NCBI GenBank assembly: GCA_019428825.1
Contig: JAHYJU010000005.1
Span: 1 to 37,122 of the forward strand
DNA length: 37,122 nucleotides
Source of the DNA: Patescibacteria group bacterium
GTDB taxonomy: Bacteria > Patescibacteriota > WWE3 > UBA101185 > UBA10185
Reading direction: 5' to 3'
Part shown: positions 28,294-36,973 of the stretch, in pieces
Position numbering within the stretch: position 1 is the first letter of the stretch
Layout: the number at the start of each line of letters is the position of its first letter
Made by a program: the position numbers and the translations under genes
Notes under the pieces: generated by a model
Databases searched by the model: none
What the model was told of the DNA's origin: nothing
The model's input: only the letters and a program-made list of their open reading frames with translations

Positions 28294-29433
28294 ATGAAAA
28301 CAGTTTTAAAAACAACTGAATGGTTAGTATTTACCTTAACAATAGTATTTATTCTAATGGTAGTTTCTCCAATTCTACCTACAAAAAATTCATTTGCAAC
28401 CTATGTTGTGTCTTCAAATTCAATGTATCCATCAATCGAGGTGGGATCCGTAATAATTGTTTCCGGGGTAAAACCTTCAAATATTAACATTAATGACGTT
28501 ATAGCTTTTTCAAACCCAAATGATGATGAACAAACAATAGTACACAGAGTAATTGAAAAAAGAACTACTACTAGTAATGAGAATATTTTAATAACTAAAG
28601 GCGATAACAACGATATTCAAGATAATTGGGAAGTACCAGAGTCATTGGTTAAAGGAAAACGGCTTTTAACAATTCCAAAATTAGGAATTCTAATAGAGTC
28701 ATTGAAAACAGCAAAAGGATTCGCACTATTTTTAGGATTACCGGCATTAATTCTACTTGGGTTCCAAATAAAGAAAATTAAGGAAGGGATAAACGAAGAG
28801 ATATTGAAAAGAACTGATGAAGAGGTTAAAAAGAGAGAGACAAAGATCACTACATTACTAACACTCTCAGCTTTATTTTTTCTAATTCTTCAATTATTTT
28901 CAAGTCCACAAGCCTACGGTCTTTTTTCATCCACCGTAACTATTAGTGGAATTTCTCTAGAAATTGGCAGTAATGAGTTAGAAATTGATATTAAACCGGG
29001 CAATCCACAAAATCCAATAAACTTAAAATCAAATGGGGTTATTCAAGTATCTGTTTTAGGTTCAGAATACCTAGATGTTAATGATATAAAATTTTCCTCA
29101 GTTGTTTTCATGGAAGCCGAACCGGTTAAGTGGAATTTCAGGAAAGTTAATAAAGATAACTATGAGGATATAGTTTTTTTCTTTAACGTCAGTGATTTAG
29201 AAGGAATTGAAAAAACAACACAAGAAGGTAGATTGGATTTAGAAAATAAAGATGGTGTAAATTTTTATGGAACCGACATGATATGGGTAATTCACGAAGA
29301 TAGTTTAAAAAACACAGAATCGAAGAATGGAGAACCAGCAGAAGAAATTACTAGCTCAGGGTACGAACCTGAAATAGAGCCAATAAATAGCTCAACGGAG
29401 CCACAATTAAATCTTGAAGACGATTTACTCTAA
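28294..29433 (+). CDS. sipW: SipW-type (ER-type) signal peptidase I fused to a secreted domain with its own SipW-type signal-peptide signature
   Basis: SSNSMYPSIEVGSVIIV (Ser), IVHRVIEK (His instead of Lys), GDNNDIQD; later TLLTLSALFFLILQLFSSPQAYGLFSSTVTISGISLEIG and DIKPGNPQNPINLKSNGVIQVSVLG. Confidence 0.85.
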   Translation: MKTVLKTTEWLVFTLTIVFILMVVSPILPTKNSFATYVVSSNSMYPSIEVGSVIIVSGVKPSNININDVIAFSNPNDDEQTIVHRVIEKRTTTSNENILITKGDNNDIQDNWEVPESLVKGKRLLTIPKLGILIESLKTAKGFALFLGLPALILLGFQIKKIKEGINEEILKRTDEEVKKRETKITTLLTLSALFFLILQLFSSPQAYGLFSSTVTISGISLEIGSNELEIDIKPGNPQNPINLKSNGVIQVSVLGSEYLDVNDIKFSSVVFMEAEPVKWNFRKVNKDNYEDIVFFFNVSDLEGIEKTTQEGRLDLENKDGVNFYGTDMIWVIHEDSLKNTESKNGEPAEEITSSGYEPEIEPINSSTEPQLNLEDDLL

Positions 29434-29596
29434 AAACCCCACCCCATACCCTTAATAAAATCTAAATTAACTAAATCTTCCTAAAACAAACTATAAATAT
29501 ATTTATAACAACATATATTGCTTTATTAATAAAAAAATACTATAATACACCCATTCTGCTCACTATTTCCTGCCTATTTAGAAGGAGGTGAGAAAA

Positions 29597-30262
29597 GTGA
29601 AAAAATTTATACTATCTTCAATTGCTGTAATTGCAATTTCATTTACTGTATTTTCAGTAAACAAAACCCAAGCAAAAGTAACCCTAAAAGAAACTGGTAA
29701 TGGAGCTCCTTCAGGTGCTCACTATAACCTAAATATCATAGGTGTATCTACTGAGAAGACAGCTCCTATGGACTCAAACAACGGACATAGGATATTTGTT
29801 TCCTTGGAAGGTAACACAAGGATAAATCTTTCTGAGGGTGACTATTTTCAGGTTTTGGATGCTAACGGTACTGATGGTAAAGCATCATTCCAATTACCTA
29901 ATCCGGATCCCGATAACGATGGGATTACCAGATATTCGGTATGGGCTAGGGCCCTTGGTAAACCGGGAGGTAAGGCAAGAATGACCACAGGAGCTGTGGT
30001 TTACAACGAGGAGACAGGGGAATACGAAACAGTATACTCCGTTGAGGTACTTGAAGTCGGTAGAACCAAAGGCAAGAGTACTTTTACTAATGTTTCCAAA
30101 CAACTTCTATATATTTATGTAGATCTTGACGGAGACGGAGTAACAGAAAGATACAATCTGTTTTCAGATGCTTTACAGGATTACTTCTGGAGCTACGATA
30201 ATCAAGGTTTGAAGTTACTACAACTTAGATTCTACGAAATAGAAACTAACGTTGAACTCTAA
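29597..30262 (+). CDS. Secreted protein of unknown function
   Basis: Signal peptide MKKFILSSIAVIAISFTVFSVNKTQA; GTG at 29597 is better spaced from GAAGGAGGTGA than the track start at 29588. Confidence 0.7.
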   Translation: MKKFILSSIAVIAISFTVFSVNKTQAKVTLKETGNGAPSGAHYNLNIIGVSTEKTAPMDSNNGHRIFVSLEGNTRINLSEGDYFQVLDANGTDGKASFQLPNPDPDNDGITRYSVWARALGKPGGKARMTTGAVVYNEETGEYETVYSVEVLEVGRTKGKSTFTNVSKQLLYIYVDLDGDGVTERYNLFSDALQDYFWSYDNQGLKLLQLRFYEIETNVEL

Positions 30263-30292
30263 TACCTGATTTACTGAAAAAGATTCGTCTTC

Positions 30293-30325
30293 AACCCGTC
30301 TGATAACAAGGACGGGTTGTTTCTA
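30293..30325 (+). terminator. Rho-independent terminator
   Basis: AACCCGTC-tgataacaag-GACGGGTT then GTTTCTATT. Confidence 0.65.
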
Positions 30326-30340
30326 TTATTAAACTAAATA

Positions 30341-30387
30341 CCCAAACAAAACCCATACGTTAAATAAAATCTAGATTAAAAATAGAT
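30341..30387 (+). repeat. 47-bp intergenic direct repeat, copy A
   Basis: cccaaacaaaacccatacgttaaataaaatctagattaaaaatagat, identical to 30747-30793. Confidence 0.95.
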
Positions 30388-30449
30388 TAAACGATAATTA
30401 AATCCAAAAAACAGCAATTATAACCTCTAAAAAATGATATTATTAAGTT

Positions 30450-30725
30450 ATGCTGATAACGATGGATATAGAAGAAGTAAAAAAAGTATTACTTAAAATT
30501 AACCCCGCACCCCCACCACCACCCTATTACAAAGTTTTAATTATGATGTTACCCAATTTGATTATTTTATTTGCACCTATAACATTTTTAATTCTATACA
30601 TATGCTACAGAATAAAGAAAAATCCACTTTTTTTAAAAATAATGAAATATCTGTTCATAGTTTTATTAGTACTTTTGTCGGTGACTCTTTATTTATCTAA
30701 ATCAGGGATTGTTAGTTACCGCTGA
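30450..30725 (+). CDS. Small two-TM membrane protein with a poly-proline stretch
   Basis: 91 aa; NPAPPPPPYYKVLIMMLPNLIILFAPITFLILYICYRIKKN..MKYLFIVLLVLLSVTLY. Confidence 0.5.
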   Translation: MLITMDIEEVKKVLLKINPAPPPPPYYKVLIMMLPNLIILFAPITFLILYICYRIKKNPLFLKIMKYLFIVLLVLLSVTLYLSKSGIVSYR

Positions 30726-30746
30726 CATTTACTCAAATTCCAAATC

Positions 30747-30793
30747 CCCAAACAAAACCCATACGTTAAATAAAATCTAGATTAAAAATAGAT
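30747..30793 (+). repeat. 47-bp intergenic direct repeat, copy B
   Basis: Identical to 30341-30387. Confidence 0.95.
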
Positions 30794-30825
30794 AAAATTT
30801 ATATTAAATAAAAATTAAGTTTAGA

Positions 30826-31404
30826 TTAAATCTTTAAAACAGCTCTTAGAATAGCATAAAGAGCCTGAGGTAAAAGCTCCGCACTATCAAAATACATATT
30901 TGCTTTCTCGTTATTTCCACCATAAGGTTGCATCAAAATATCTGAAATACTTGAAATCCTATCATATTTATCTTTTTTACTATAAGAAGCCAGTATCTCA
31001 TCAATATTTCCATGAAACTCTTCAGTATAAGCAGGGTTTGTCTCCCACGCAGTCTTTCTTAACTCAACCAACTCACCTTTATCAAACCAATAACCTCCAC
31101 AAACAGGACATATTTCAATATCCATATTCTTTGGTATAGAAATATCTAAAAATCTTACTAAATCAGCCCCATCTTTTGGACACTTGGGTATTTCTGAGAT
31201 TATCGTGTCGATTTTTGCCTCTAAGTCTTTAACTGAATCCATTTTCTCTACATCCCCTTTATCAATTTTGTAATACTCCGAAGGATCAAACCAAATCCCT
31301 TGACATCCCTCACACTGATCAACAATAATATCCTCTCGTCCATAGTGACTCTTAACTTTCACTTGGGTTAGGGTGGATTTACATCTGGGACAAGATAAAC
31401 TCAT
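30826..31404 (-). CDS. Tandem zf-TFIIB-type zinc-ribbon protein
   Basis: CPRCKSTL...CEGCQGIWFDPSEY and CPKDGADL...CPVCGGYWFDKGELVELR. Confidence 0.8.
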   Translation of the reverse strand: MSLSCPRCKSTLTQVKVKSHYGREDIIVDQCEGCQGIWFDPSEYYKIDKGDVEKMDSVKDLEAKIDTIISEIPKCPKDGADLVRFLDISIPKNMDIEICPVCGGYWFDKGELVELRKTAWETNPAYTEEFHGNIDEILASYSKKDKYDRISSISDILMQPYGGNNEKANMYFDSAELLPQALYAILRAVLKI

Positions 31405-31476
31405 ATATTAAGTATACACAACCACTATATTCTAATAAACACAAATTGAAATAATAAGAATACACAAACCTATAGG

Positions 31477-31505
31477 TTGCTAAAACAATATAAAAATGCT
31501 AAAAT
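31477..31505 (+). promoter_or_regulatory. Sigma70-like promoter for the small ORF
   Basis: TTGCTA (31477-31482), 17-nt spacer, TAAAAT (31500-31505). Confidence 0.45.
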
Positions 31506-31551
31506 TCCTTATCCTCATAGGCAATAGCCTAAGTAGAAGGGGGTGATTCGA

Positions 31552-31812
31552 ATGAAACACTTCGATACTACAGCTTTGCTGTCTATCATTTTAGCAGCTG
31601 TAGTAGGAACGATAACATTCGTTCACCAGAACCCTGATATATTGAATAGCAAATACTCTCCTAAGGAGAGAGAAGAGCATCAATATATTAACTACGATGC
31701 TGCTATTGAAAATAAAAAGAATCAGAGAGAGTTTCTTTCGGGGGATAACAAAGGAAACTTGAGTCAAGATAGTAATAAAATAAATGTAGAATTACTGGAA
31801 GTTGAGGAATAA
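31552..31812 (+). CDS. Small N-terminally anchored membrane/secreted peptide
   Basis: SD AAGGGGGTGA; MKHFDTTALLSIILAAVVGTITFVHQNPD; track start at 31543 lies inside the SD. Confidence 0.6.
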   Translation: MKHFDTTALLSIILAAVVGTITFVHQNPDILNSKYSPKEREEHQYINYDAAIENKKNQREFLSGDNKGNLSQDSNKINVELLEVEE

Positions 31813-32008
31813 TTTATTTATTTTTATTTTTAAACCGGTAAACCTTATTTATTTTAACTATCAATTTCTTTAGTAATTATTTTTGTTAGTATTATTTCGA
31901 AAATATTATTTTAATATTATGTCGATACTAATATCTTGCTAATAATATTATCTTGATATTATTTCGCAGATACTAACATTATTACTATTGCTATGAGGAT
32001 TCGCTACA

Positions 32009-32042
32009 GGCGGGTAAACACAAATTACCCGCCTTTTCTTTT
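32009..32042 (+). terminator. Strong Rho-independent terminator
   Basis: GGCGGGTAA-acacaaa-TTACCCGCC then TTTTCTTTTTT. Confidence 0.85.
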
Positions 32043-32091
32043 TTATTATAATGAGAATATAATAAACTCTTGGTAAAAACTTAACTAAAAA

Positions 32092-32946
32092 ATGTCAAAA
32101 AAAGGCCCTAAAATAACAATAGTAACCTGCACTTACAACAGTGAAAAATACCTCGAAAAATGCTTAAAGAGCGTTGAAATACAAAAATACAAAAACATAC
32201 AACACATCTTTAATGACTCATACTCAACGGATAAAACAATAGAAATAATCAATAAGTACATAGAAAAATATAAGGATAAATACGATATAAAATTCATCCA
32301 ATCACCCCCCAAGGGGGTTGGAAATGCCCTAAACGTGGCCACAAAACACGCAACAGGAGACATAATTCATTACCTTCATTCGGATGACTACTACTGCGAT
32401 AAAAACGCCTTAAAAAGAGTTTCTAACTACTTTAAGAAAAACCCAAAAATAGTTTGGCTAACTGGAAATTTCTTTTTTGAAGTAAAAGGAAAAAAAATAA
32501 TAATCCCGCACACCCCTATACTAAAAGTAGCTCCCAAAAAAGCACTTTCGGTAATGAACATTATTCATCATGAAAATACTTTTATGAAAACCGAAATGGT
32601 AAGAAAATACGGAGGTTTCAATGAAAAAGAACGTATAGTTGTAGAATACGGGTTATGGCTAAGGTTAATAAGAGATCACAAACCTCTAATTGTTAACGAT
32701 GAATTTACTGTATTTATAATCCATAAGGGAAGTACATCCACCGGAGACCTGTACCAATTCTCAAAAGCAATACTAAGAGCATTTAACACCCAACACAAAG
32801 AAAAGGTAATACCTATTATAGGTAGTTACGGTGATGCCGCTTTATATAGGAAATATAAAATAGTTGTAAATAGAGTTAAAAAACTGAATAAACTGGTTGA
32901 ATTAAAGGATTTAATAAACGGTAACGGTCATAAAAAAGACTACTAA
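32092..32946 (+). CDS. Family 2 glycosyltransferase
   Basis: ITIVTCTYNSEKYLEKCLKSV, HIFNDSYSTDKTIEI, IIHYLHSDDYY. Confidence 0.9.
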   Translation: MSKKGPKITIVTCTYNSEKYLEKCLKSVEIQKYKNIQHIFNDSYSTDKTIEIINKYIEKYKDKYDIKFIQSPPKGVGNALNVATKHATGDIIHYLHSDDYYCDKNALKRVSNYFKKNPKIVWLTGNFFFEVKGKKIIIPHTPILKVAPKKALSVMNIIHHENTFMKTEMVRKYGGFNEKERIVVEYGLWLRLIRDHKPLIVNDEFTVFIIHKGSTSTGDLYQFSKAILRAFNTQHKEKVIPIIGSYGDAALYRKYKIVVNRVKKLNKLVELKDLINGNGHKKDY

Positions 32947-33045
32947 GACAAGAAATTTAAATTAAACAAGTTTTTCCCGATATTCATTTCAAAATATTTG
33001 AATATTTGTGCTAAAATCTCATAAAAATAGAGAAAGGATAAGAGA

Positions 33046-33732
33046 ATGTTAGCAAATATCGTCGTTTATTTGATTGTTCTGTATTACAGGATTAGATTTG
33101 CACGTCAAATAGATTTAAAAGTTAAGGGAAAAAACAACATTCCGAAAAAAGGTCCGTTTATCATAATCTTTAACCATTGTGATAAGTATGACCCCCTATA
33201 CATTCTAATGGCACTACCATGGGGGATGTATAAACACATGAGTGCCGCAGTAGCATCAAAGCACGAGAACCACCCTGTAGTTAAGTTGCTTAAAAATTCT
33301 GGCAAAGCAATTCTATTCAACAGGGAATTTGACAGAAATACTCTTGATGAAGTTGTTAATTCTTTGAAAGCGGGAAATGTAGTGGGTTTTTCTCCCGAAG
33401 GTACTAGAAGTATTGATGGTTCTTTACAAAAAGCAAAGGCTGGGATATTGCTTATTTTAACGAAGCTACCCTCTGGTTTATTTTGCCCAATTTTACCCAT
33501 AGGTATTGAAGGTTCCTTTGGAGCAGAAAAAAAGCTAAAAAACAAACAAAAAGTTTTGATCAAAATTTCTATCGGTGGTACCTTTGAACTTCAAGACATA
33601 TATGACAAAACCGAAGAAATTAGTTTTTTGCAAAAAGAGGGTAGAGAAGAAATAATTAATAGAATGATGTTAAGAGTTGCAAAACTAATTCCTGAGAATC
33701 TAAGGGGGTACTATAAAGATAAGATACAATAA
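33046..33732 (+). CDS. PlsC-like 1-acylglycerol-3-phosphate acyltransferase
   Basis: FNHCDKYDPLY (HxxxxD-like), GFSPEGTRS, FCPILPIGIEG. Confidence 0.85.
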   Translation: MLANIVVYLIVLYYRIRFARQIDLKVKGKNNIPKKGPFIIIFNHCDKYDPLYILMALPWGMYKHMSAAVASKHENHPVVKLLKNSGKAILFNREFDRNTLDEVVNSLKAGNVVGFSPEGTRSIDGSLQKAKAGILLILTKLPSGLFCPILPIGIEGSFGAEKKLKNKQKVLIKISIGGTFELQDIYDKTEEISFLQKEGREEIINRMMLRVAKLIPENLRGYYKDKIQ

Positions 33733-33770
33733 ATCTTGGGGGCTAAACTATATAAAAATAGAATAGCCCT

Positions 33771-34706
33771 CTAATTTTTTGAACGGTTAAGCAGTAAGTT
33801 TACACGCACAAACAATCTGTAAAGTAAATTATTCAAATCATTTTTTAACATATCCAATCTATTATTACTGTAACAATAATCCTTAACTAGATTTACATCC
33901 TCATTGGTTAGGGAGGTGTTTTCGGTAATAACCGGGCTCATTATAGAATCTTCCGAATCCAAATGGTCTAAACCAAGTGCGTGACCCATCTCATGTGCTA
34001 AAACATTTACTAAATACTTTTCGTCCGAATAAAAAAATACGTCTATCTTATTTTCTCCGGAAGTATAATAACCAATTTCAGGCTTTAAACCTAAAACAGT
34101 ATTAAAATCTTTAATTTCATAATTCAGCTTGTCAATATTTGCATTAACATTTTCAATCTTTTGATTCAACATAGAACCCATGTAATTTATATTTTCTGCT
34201 TCTCTTGTTAGATCCTCCTGCCTCTTAATAATAGAATCGTATTCCTCCTTAGGGGCACCACCCTTGCTATTCCAAAATGCAATTTCATCATTTAACTGTT
34301 GAGACTTTTGTTTAATATCGTCAAGCTTTTGCTCATATATCTCCTGCTGTTCTTCCAGCGAGTTAATTTGCTGTTCAACAGTACCCTCAAAGTCACCAAT
34401 TGTTGTAAGTTTATGTTGCCTTTCGTCATATACCAAATTTATTTCTAAATTAGATTCCGGATCATAAATGAATAGTGTTTTTCCATAAGCATCCTCCCAA
34501 AAATTACCAGCTTCTTCTACAAAAGATAGTAATTCTTGCTCAGTAAGTTGAAAATCAGAATCAATGGAACCAATAGTGTAGGTTAACGGCTTTTCACAAA
34601 TAGAGGTATTTACCCAAGAGCTAGCGTAGGAAAATATCTTAGGTATATAAATATATCCTGAGACAATTATTAAAATGATAACTGAAAGCTTAAATAATTT
34701 TTTCAT
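33771..34706 (-). CDS. Secreted matrixin-like (M10-type) metalloprotease with coiled coil
   Basis: VLAHEMGHALGLDHLDSEDSIMSPV (HExxHxxGxxH); EEQQEIYEQKLDDIKQKSQQLNDE coiled coil; N-terminal TM. Confidence 0.85.
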   Translation of the reverse strand: MKKLFKLSVIILIIVSGYIYIPKIFSYASSWVNTSICEKPLTYTIGSIDSDFQLTEQELLSFVEEAGNFWEDAYGKTLFIYDPESNLEINLVYDERQHKLTTIGDFEGTVEQQINSLEEQQEIYEQKLDDIKQKSQQLNDEIAFWNSKGGAPKEEYDSIIKRQEDLTREAENINYMGSMLNQKIENVNANIDKLNYEIKDFNTVLGLKPEIGYYTSGENKIDVFFYSDEKYLVNVLAHEMGHALGLDHLDSEDSIMSPVITENTSLTNEDVNLVKDYCYSNNRLDMLKNDLNNLLYRLFVRVNLLLNRSKN

Positions 34707-34845
34707 AGTTTGTATTATTGATTTTATTAGTTAAGTGATTATTTAACAAGTTATCCCCTTGTCGTTTAATTGACTATAGGTTTATTATAGTGTAGAATTC
34801 TCGTTAATTTTCCAATCAAAAAACAAAATTAAAAGGAGATTAAAA

Positions 34846-35810
34846 ATGAGACGAAATATGAAGCAGGATAATCAGGATGGTAATGAAGTTGAGAAAACCA
34901 GGAGTCGGGGGAAAATAGATGTAAATACATTCTTTATAGTGTTAGTAATTACATTTTGTGTTGTCTTGGTGTTAGGGACCTTCCTCGGGATGTGGATAGA
35001 GAAACAAAATATTTCTAGTACAGAGATAGGCTCTTGCAAGGTGAAAAAGAATGGGGATGCTTTTTATGAAATTCCCTATGGTTACTATGCAAATGAGAAG
35101 AATGAAATTATTCTTGTCTGGGGTGGTTTAGCAATAGATCAAAATCACCAAGATCTTATGCTAGAAATAGAAGTTTCTTGTAACATTCCCGCGTATCTAT
35201 ATTCAAGGACAAAAAGAATACCTCAGGGTAACCTTATTGCTGATACCCAAGGTAACACATATGTTGTTTTCACGGCATATTACGCTTCTGAGGAGGTGAC
35301 TCCCGAAGTGGAGACCCCTTTACCTTAGAATCAAATCCGGCTGAGGAAACTGCACCATCATGCTCAATACCCAGTTTTGACTGGAGTAATGAATACTACA
35401 ACTTCAGTTGGGACAGGGTTTTAAGTTACTGCAATCTTATTGAAAAAAATGCACGAAGAACTGGCATGGACCCAATATTACTTGCTGCTTTGATTATGCA
35501 GGAAAGTGGGGGAGATCAGGATGCAATCTCTAGCAGTGGTGCCGTAGGGTTAATGCAGGTTATGCCTTCCGATGGTAAAGCATCGGAGTTTATGTGCATC
35601 AATGGTCCGTGTTTTAGTAATCGCCCAACTATACAGGAGTTACTGGACCCTACCTTTAATATAGAGTACGGTACAAATTTCCTGTCTGGGCTGGTTAGTA
35701 ATCACGGAGTCCGAGAAGGTTTATTTAGATATGGGCCTGCTGGCGTAGGATATGAAGGATACGCTGATAAAGTAATTGCCCTATCTGAAATGATCAGATC
35801 GGAAAATTAA
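34846..35810 (+). CDS. Membrane-anchored lytic transglycosylase (SLT), split by a -1 frameshift near 35316-35322
   Basis: Frame 1 34846-35328 (TM anchor) and frame 0 open from 35292 to 35810 (RTGMDPILLAALIMQESGGDQDAISSSGAVGLMQVMP); the SLT domain N-terminus is encoded before the first ATG at 35466. Confidence 0.65.
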
Positions 35811-35832
35811 AAAATGAGATTGGAAAAAAATA

Positions 35833-35873
35833 AGGAGGTGATATCGCACTAAAAATGCATCGCCTCCTTTTTA
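35833..35873 (+). terminator. Rho-independent terminator
   Basis: AGGAGGTGAT ... ATCGCCTCCT then TTTTTATTTTT. Confidence 0.7.
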
Positions 35874-35886
35874 TTTTTAAAATTAG

Positions 35887-35950
35887 AAATTATCGTTAAA
35901 TTTAAAAATTATCGTTAAATTTAAAAATTATCGTTAAATTTAAAAATTAT
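35887..35950 (+). repeat. 19-bp tandem repeat, ~3.3 copies
   Basis: Unit attatcgttaaatttaaaa repeated. Confidence 0.9.
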
Positions 35951-36278
35951 AGTAAATCGAACTGTAGGATTCTAAATATGAGTTTAGGGCCTTCACAAAG
36001 TATAAATTAACTACTATCAATAGAACAATCATAATAATTGAAATGTAAAGCAAATTAAAAGCAACTTTCTTTTTTTCAATATCTTCGCTTTTAAAATACT
36101 TAAAAAACCAATACAAACCTAGGGGAGCTAGAATAATACTTAAAGTATAAAATTTAATTTTCTGAATAGTAGAAAAACCAAGAGTTGCAATATCACTTTC
36201 AATTTTAGTACCGCAATTAGGACAAAACTTATCCAAAACCCCCACCTCGTTATTACAAATCGAGCATTTTTCATTCAT
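35940..36278 (-). CDS. Zinc-ribbon plus two-TM membrane protein
   Basis: MNEKCSICNNEVGVLDKFCPNCGTKIE followed by hydrophobic helices. Confidence 0.65.
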   Translation of the reverse strand: MNEKCSICNNEVGVLDKFCPNCGTKIESDIATLGFSTIQKIKFYTLSIILAPLGLYWFFKYFKSEDIEKKKVAFNLLYISIIMIVLLIVVNLYFVKALNSYLESYSSIYYNF

Positions 36279-36293
36279 GTATTTATTCTACTC

Positions 36294-36899
36294 CTATTTA
36301 ATGTCGGTCAGGTGATTTCTCAAGTCAACATTATCACTTATAAAAACTTTTAATGTAGTTGATTCCTGCCCTTTTTCAAAGTAGTAAATAAATGTCCGTA
36401 CGAAATAACCATTGGTTTTAACATATCCCTGATAACTTGATGTTAAATCATTATCTTGAGAATAACCTTTAACCCCGGATATATAGTAACTATCATATTT
36501 CCTACCTATTAGCCAATTATTATCTTCGAGTTGTTTTTTAAAATTTGCATCAAAAAGCTCCCAACCGGTCTCATCAGACTGAAATACAGATTTACCTATC
36601 TCAGCAATATATACTTTTCCGTCGGATTGAATATTATTTATTGTTGGGTTATCTACATTTAGGTATCTGTCATCATACACGATAGAAAATATATTCATCT
36701 CTTCTTCAGAAGGTTTTCTTTCCTCCCATTGATAAGAATTAGGTAAAGTAGGAACCTTCCAATCAAAGTCTAAATTTGCAATTCCCCTATTCAACCTTGA
36801 CTCGACATTCCCATGAATAATCCTACTAATTATATAAATTACTGCCAAAACCAAAATAAATAATCCAAAGACATAGTATAACCACTTCTTTTTTTTCAT
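36294..36899 (-). CDS. Hypothetical membrane-anchored protein
   Basis: N-terminal TM, 201 aa, no recognised family. Confidence 0.5.
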   Translation of the reverse strand: MKKKKWLYYVFGLFILVLAVIYIISRIIHGNVESRLNRGIANLDFDWKVPTLPNSYQWEERKPSEEEMNIFSIVYDDRYLNVDNPTINNIQSDGKVYIAEIGKSVFQSDETGWELFDANFKKQLEDNNWLIGRKYDSYYISGVKGYSQDNDLTSSYQGYVKTNGYFVRTFIYYFEKGQESTTLKVFISDNVDLRNHLTDIK

Positions 36900-36973
36900 A
36901 TAAAAATATTATAACAATGTTTGAGCATCAATATGCAAACATGCTACAATTTCTATGATAATTTTGAATTAAA

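Noticed and set aside
31511-32000. Terminal inverted repeats of a small transposon (MITE)
   Set aside because: No target-site duplication seen, no transposase, and the arms coincide with predicted transcript ends, so RNA pairing is more economical
33105-33563. 152-aa minus-strand ORF
   Set aside because: Fully antisense to the well-supported PlsC acyltransferase; spurious. The same applies to the other short antisense ORFs in the track (for example 145-327, 10674-10943, 18555-18815, 21971-22330, 27578-27823)
35887-35950. CRISPR array
   Set aside because: Contiguous 19-bp tandem units without spacers; no cas genes in the window
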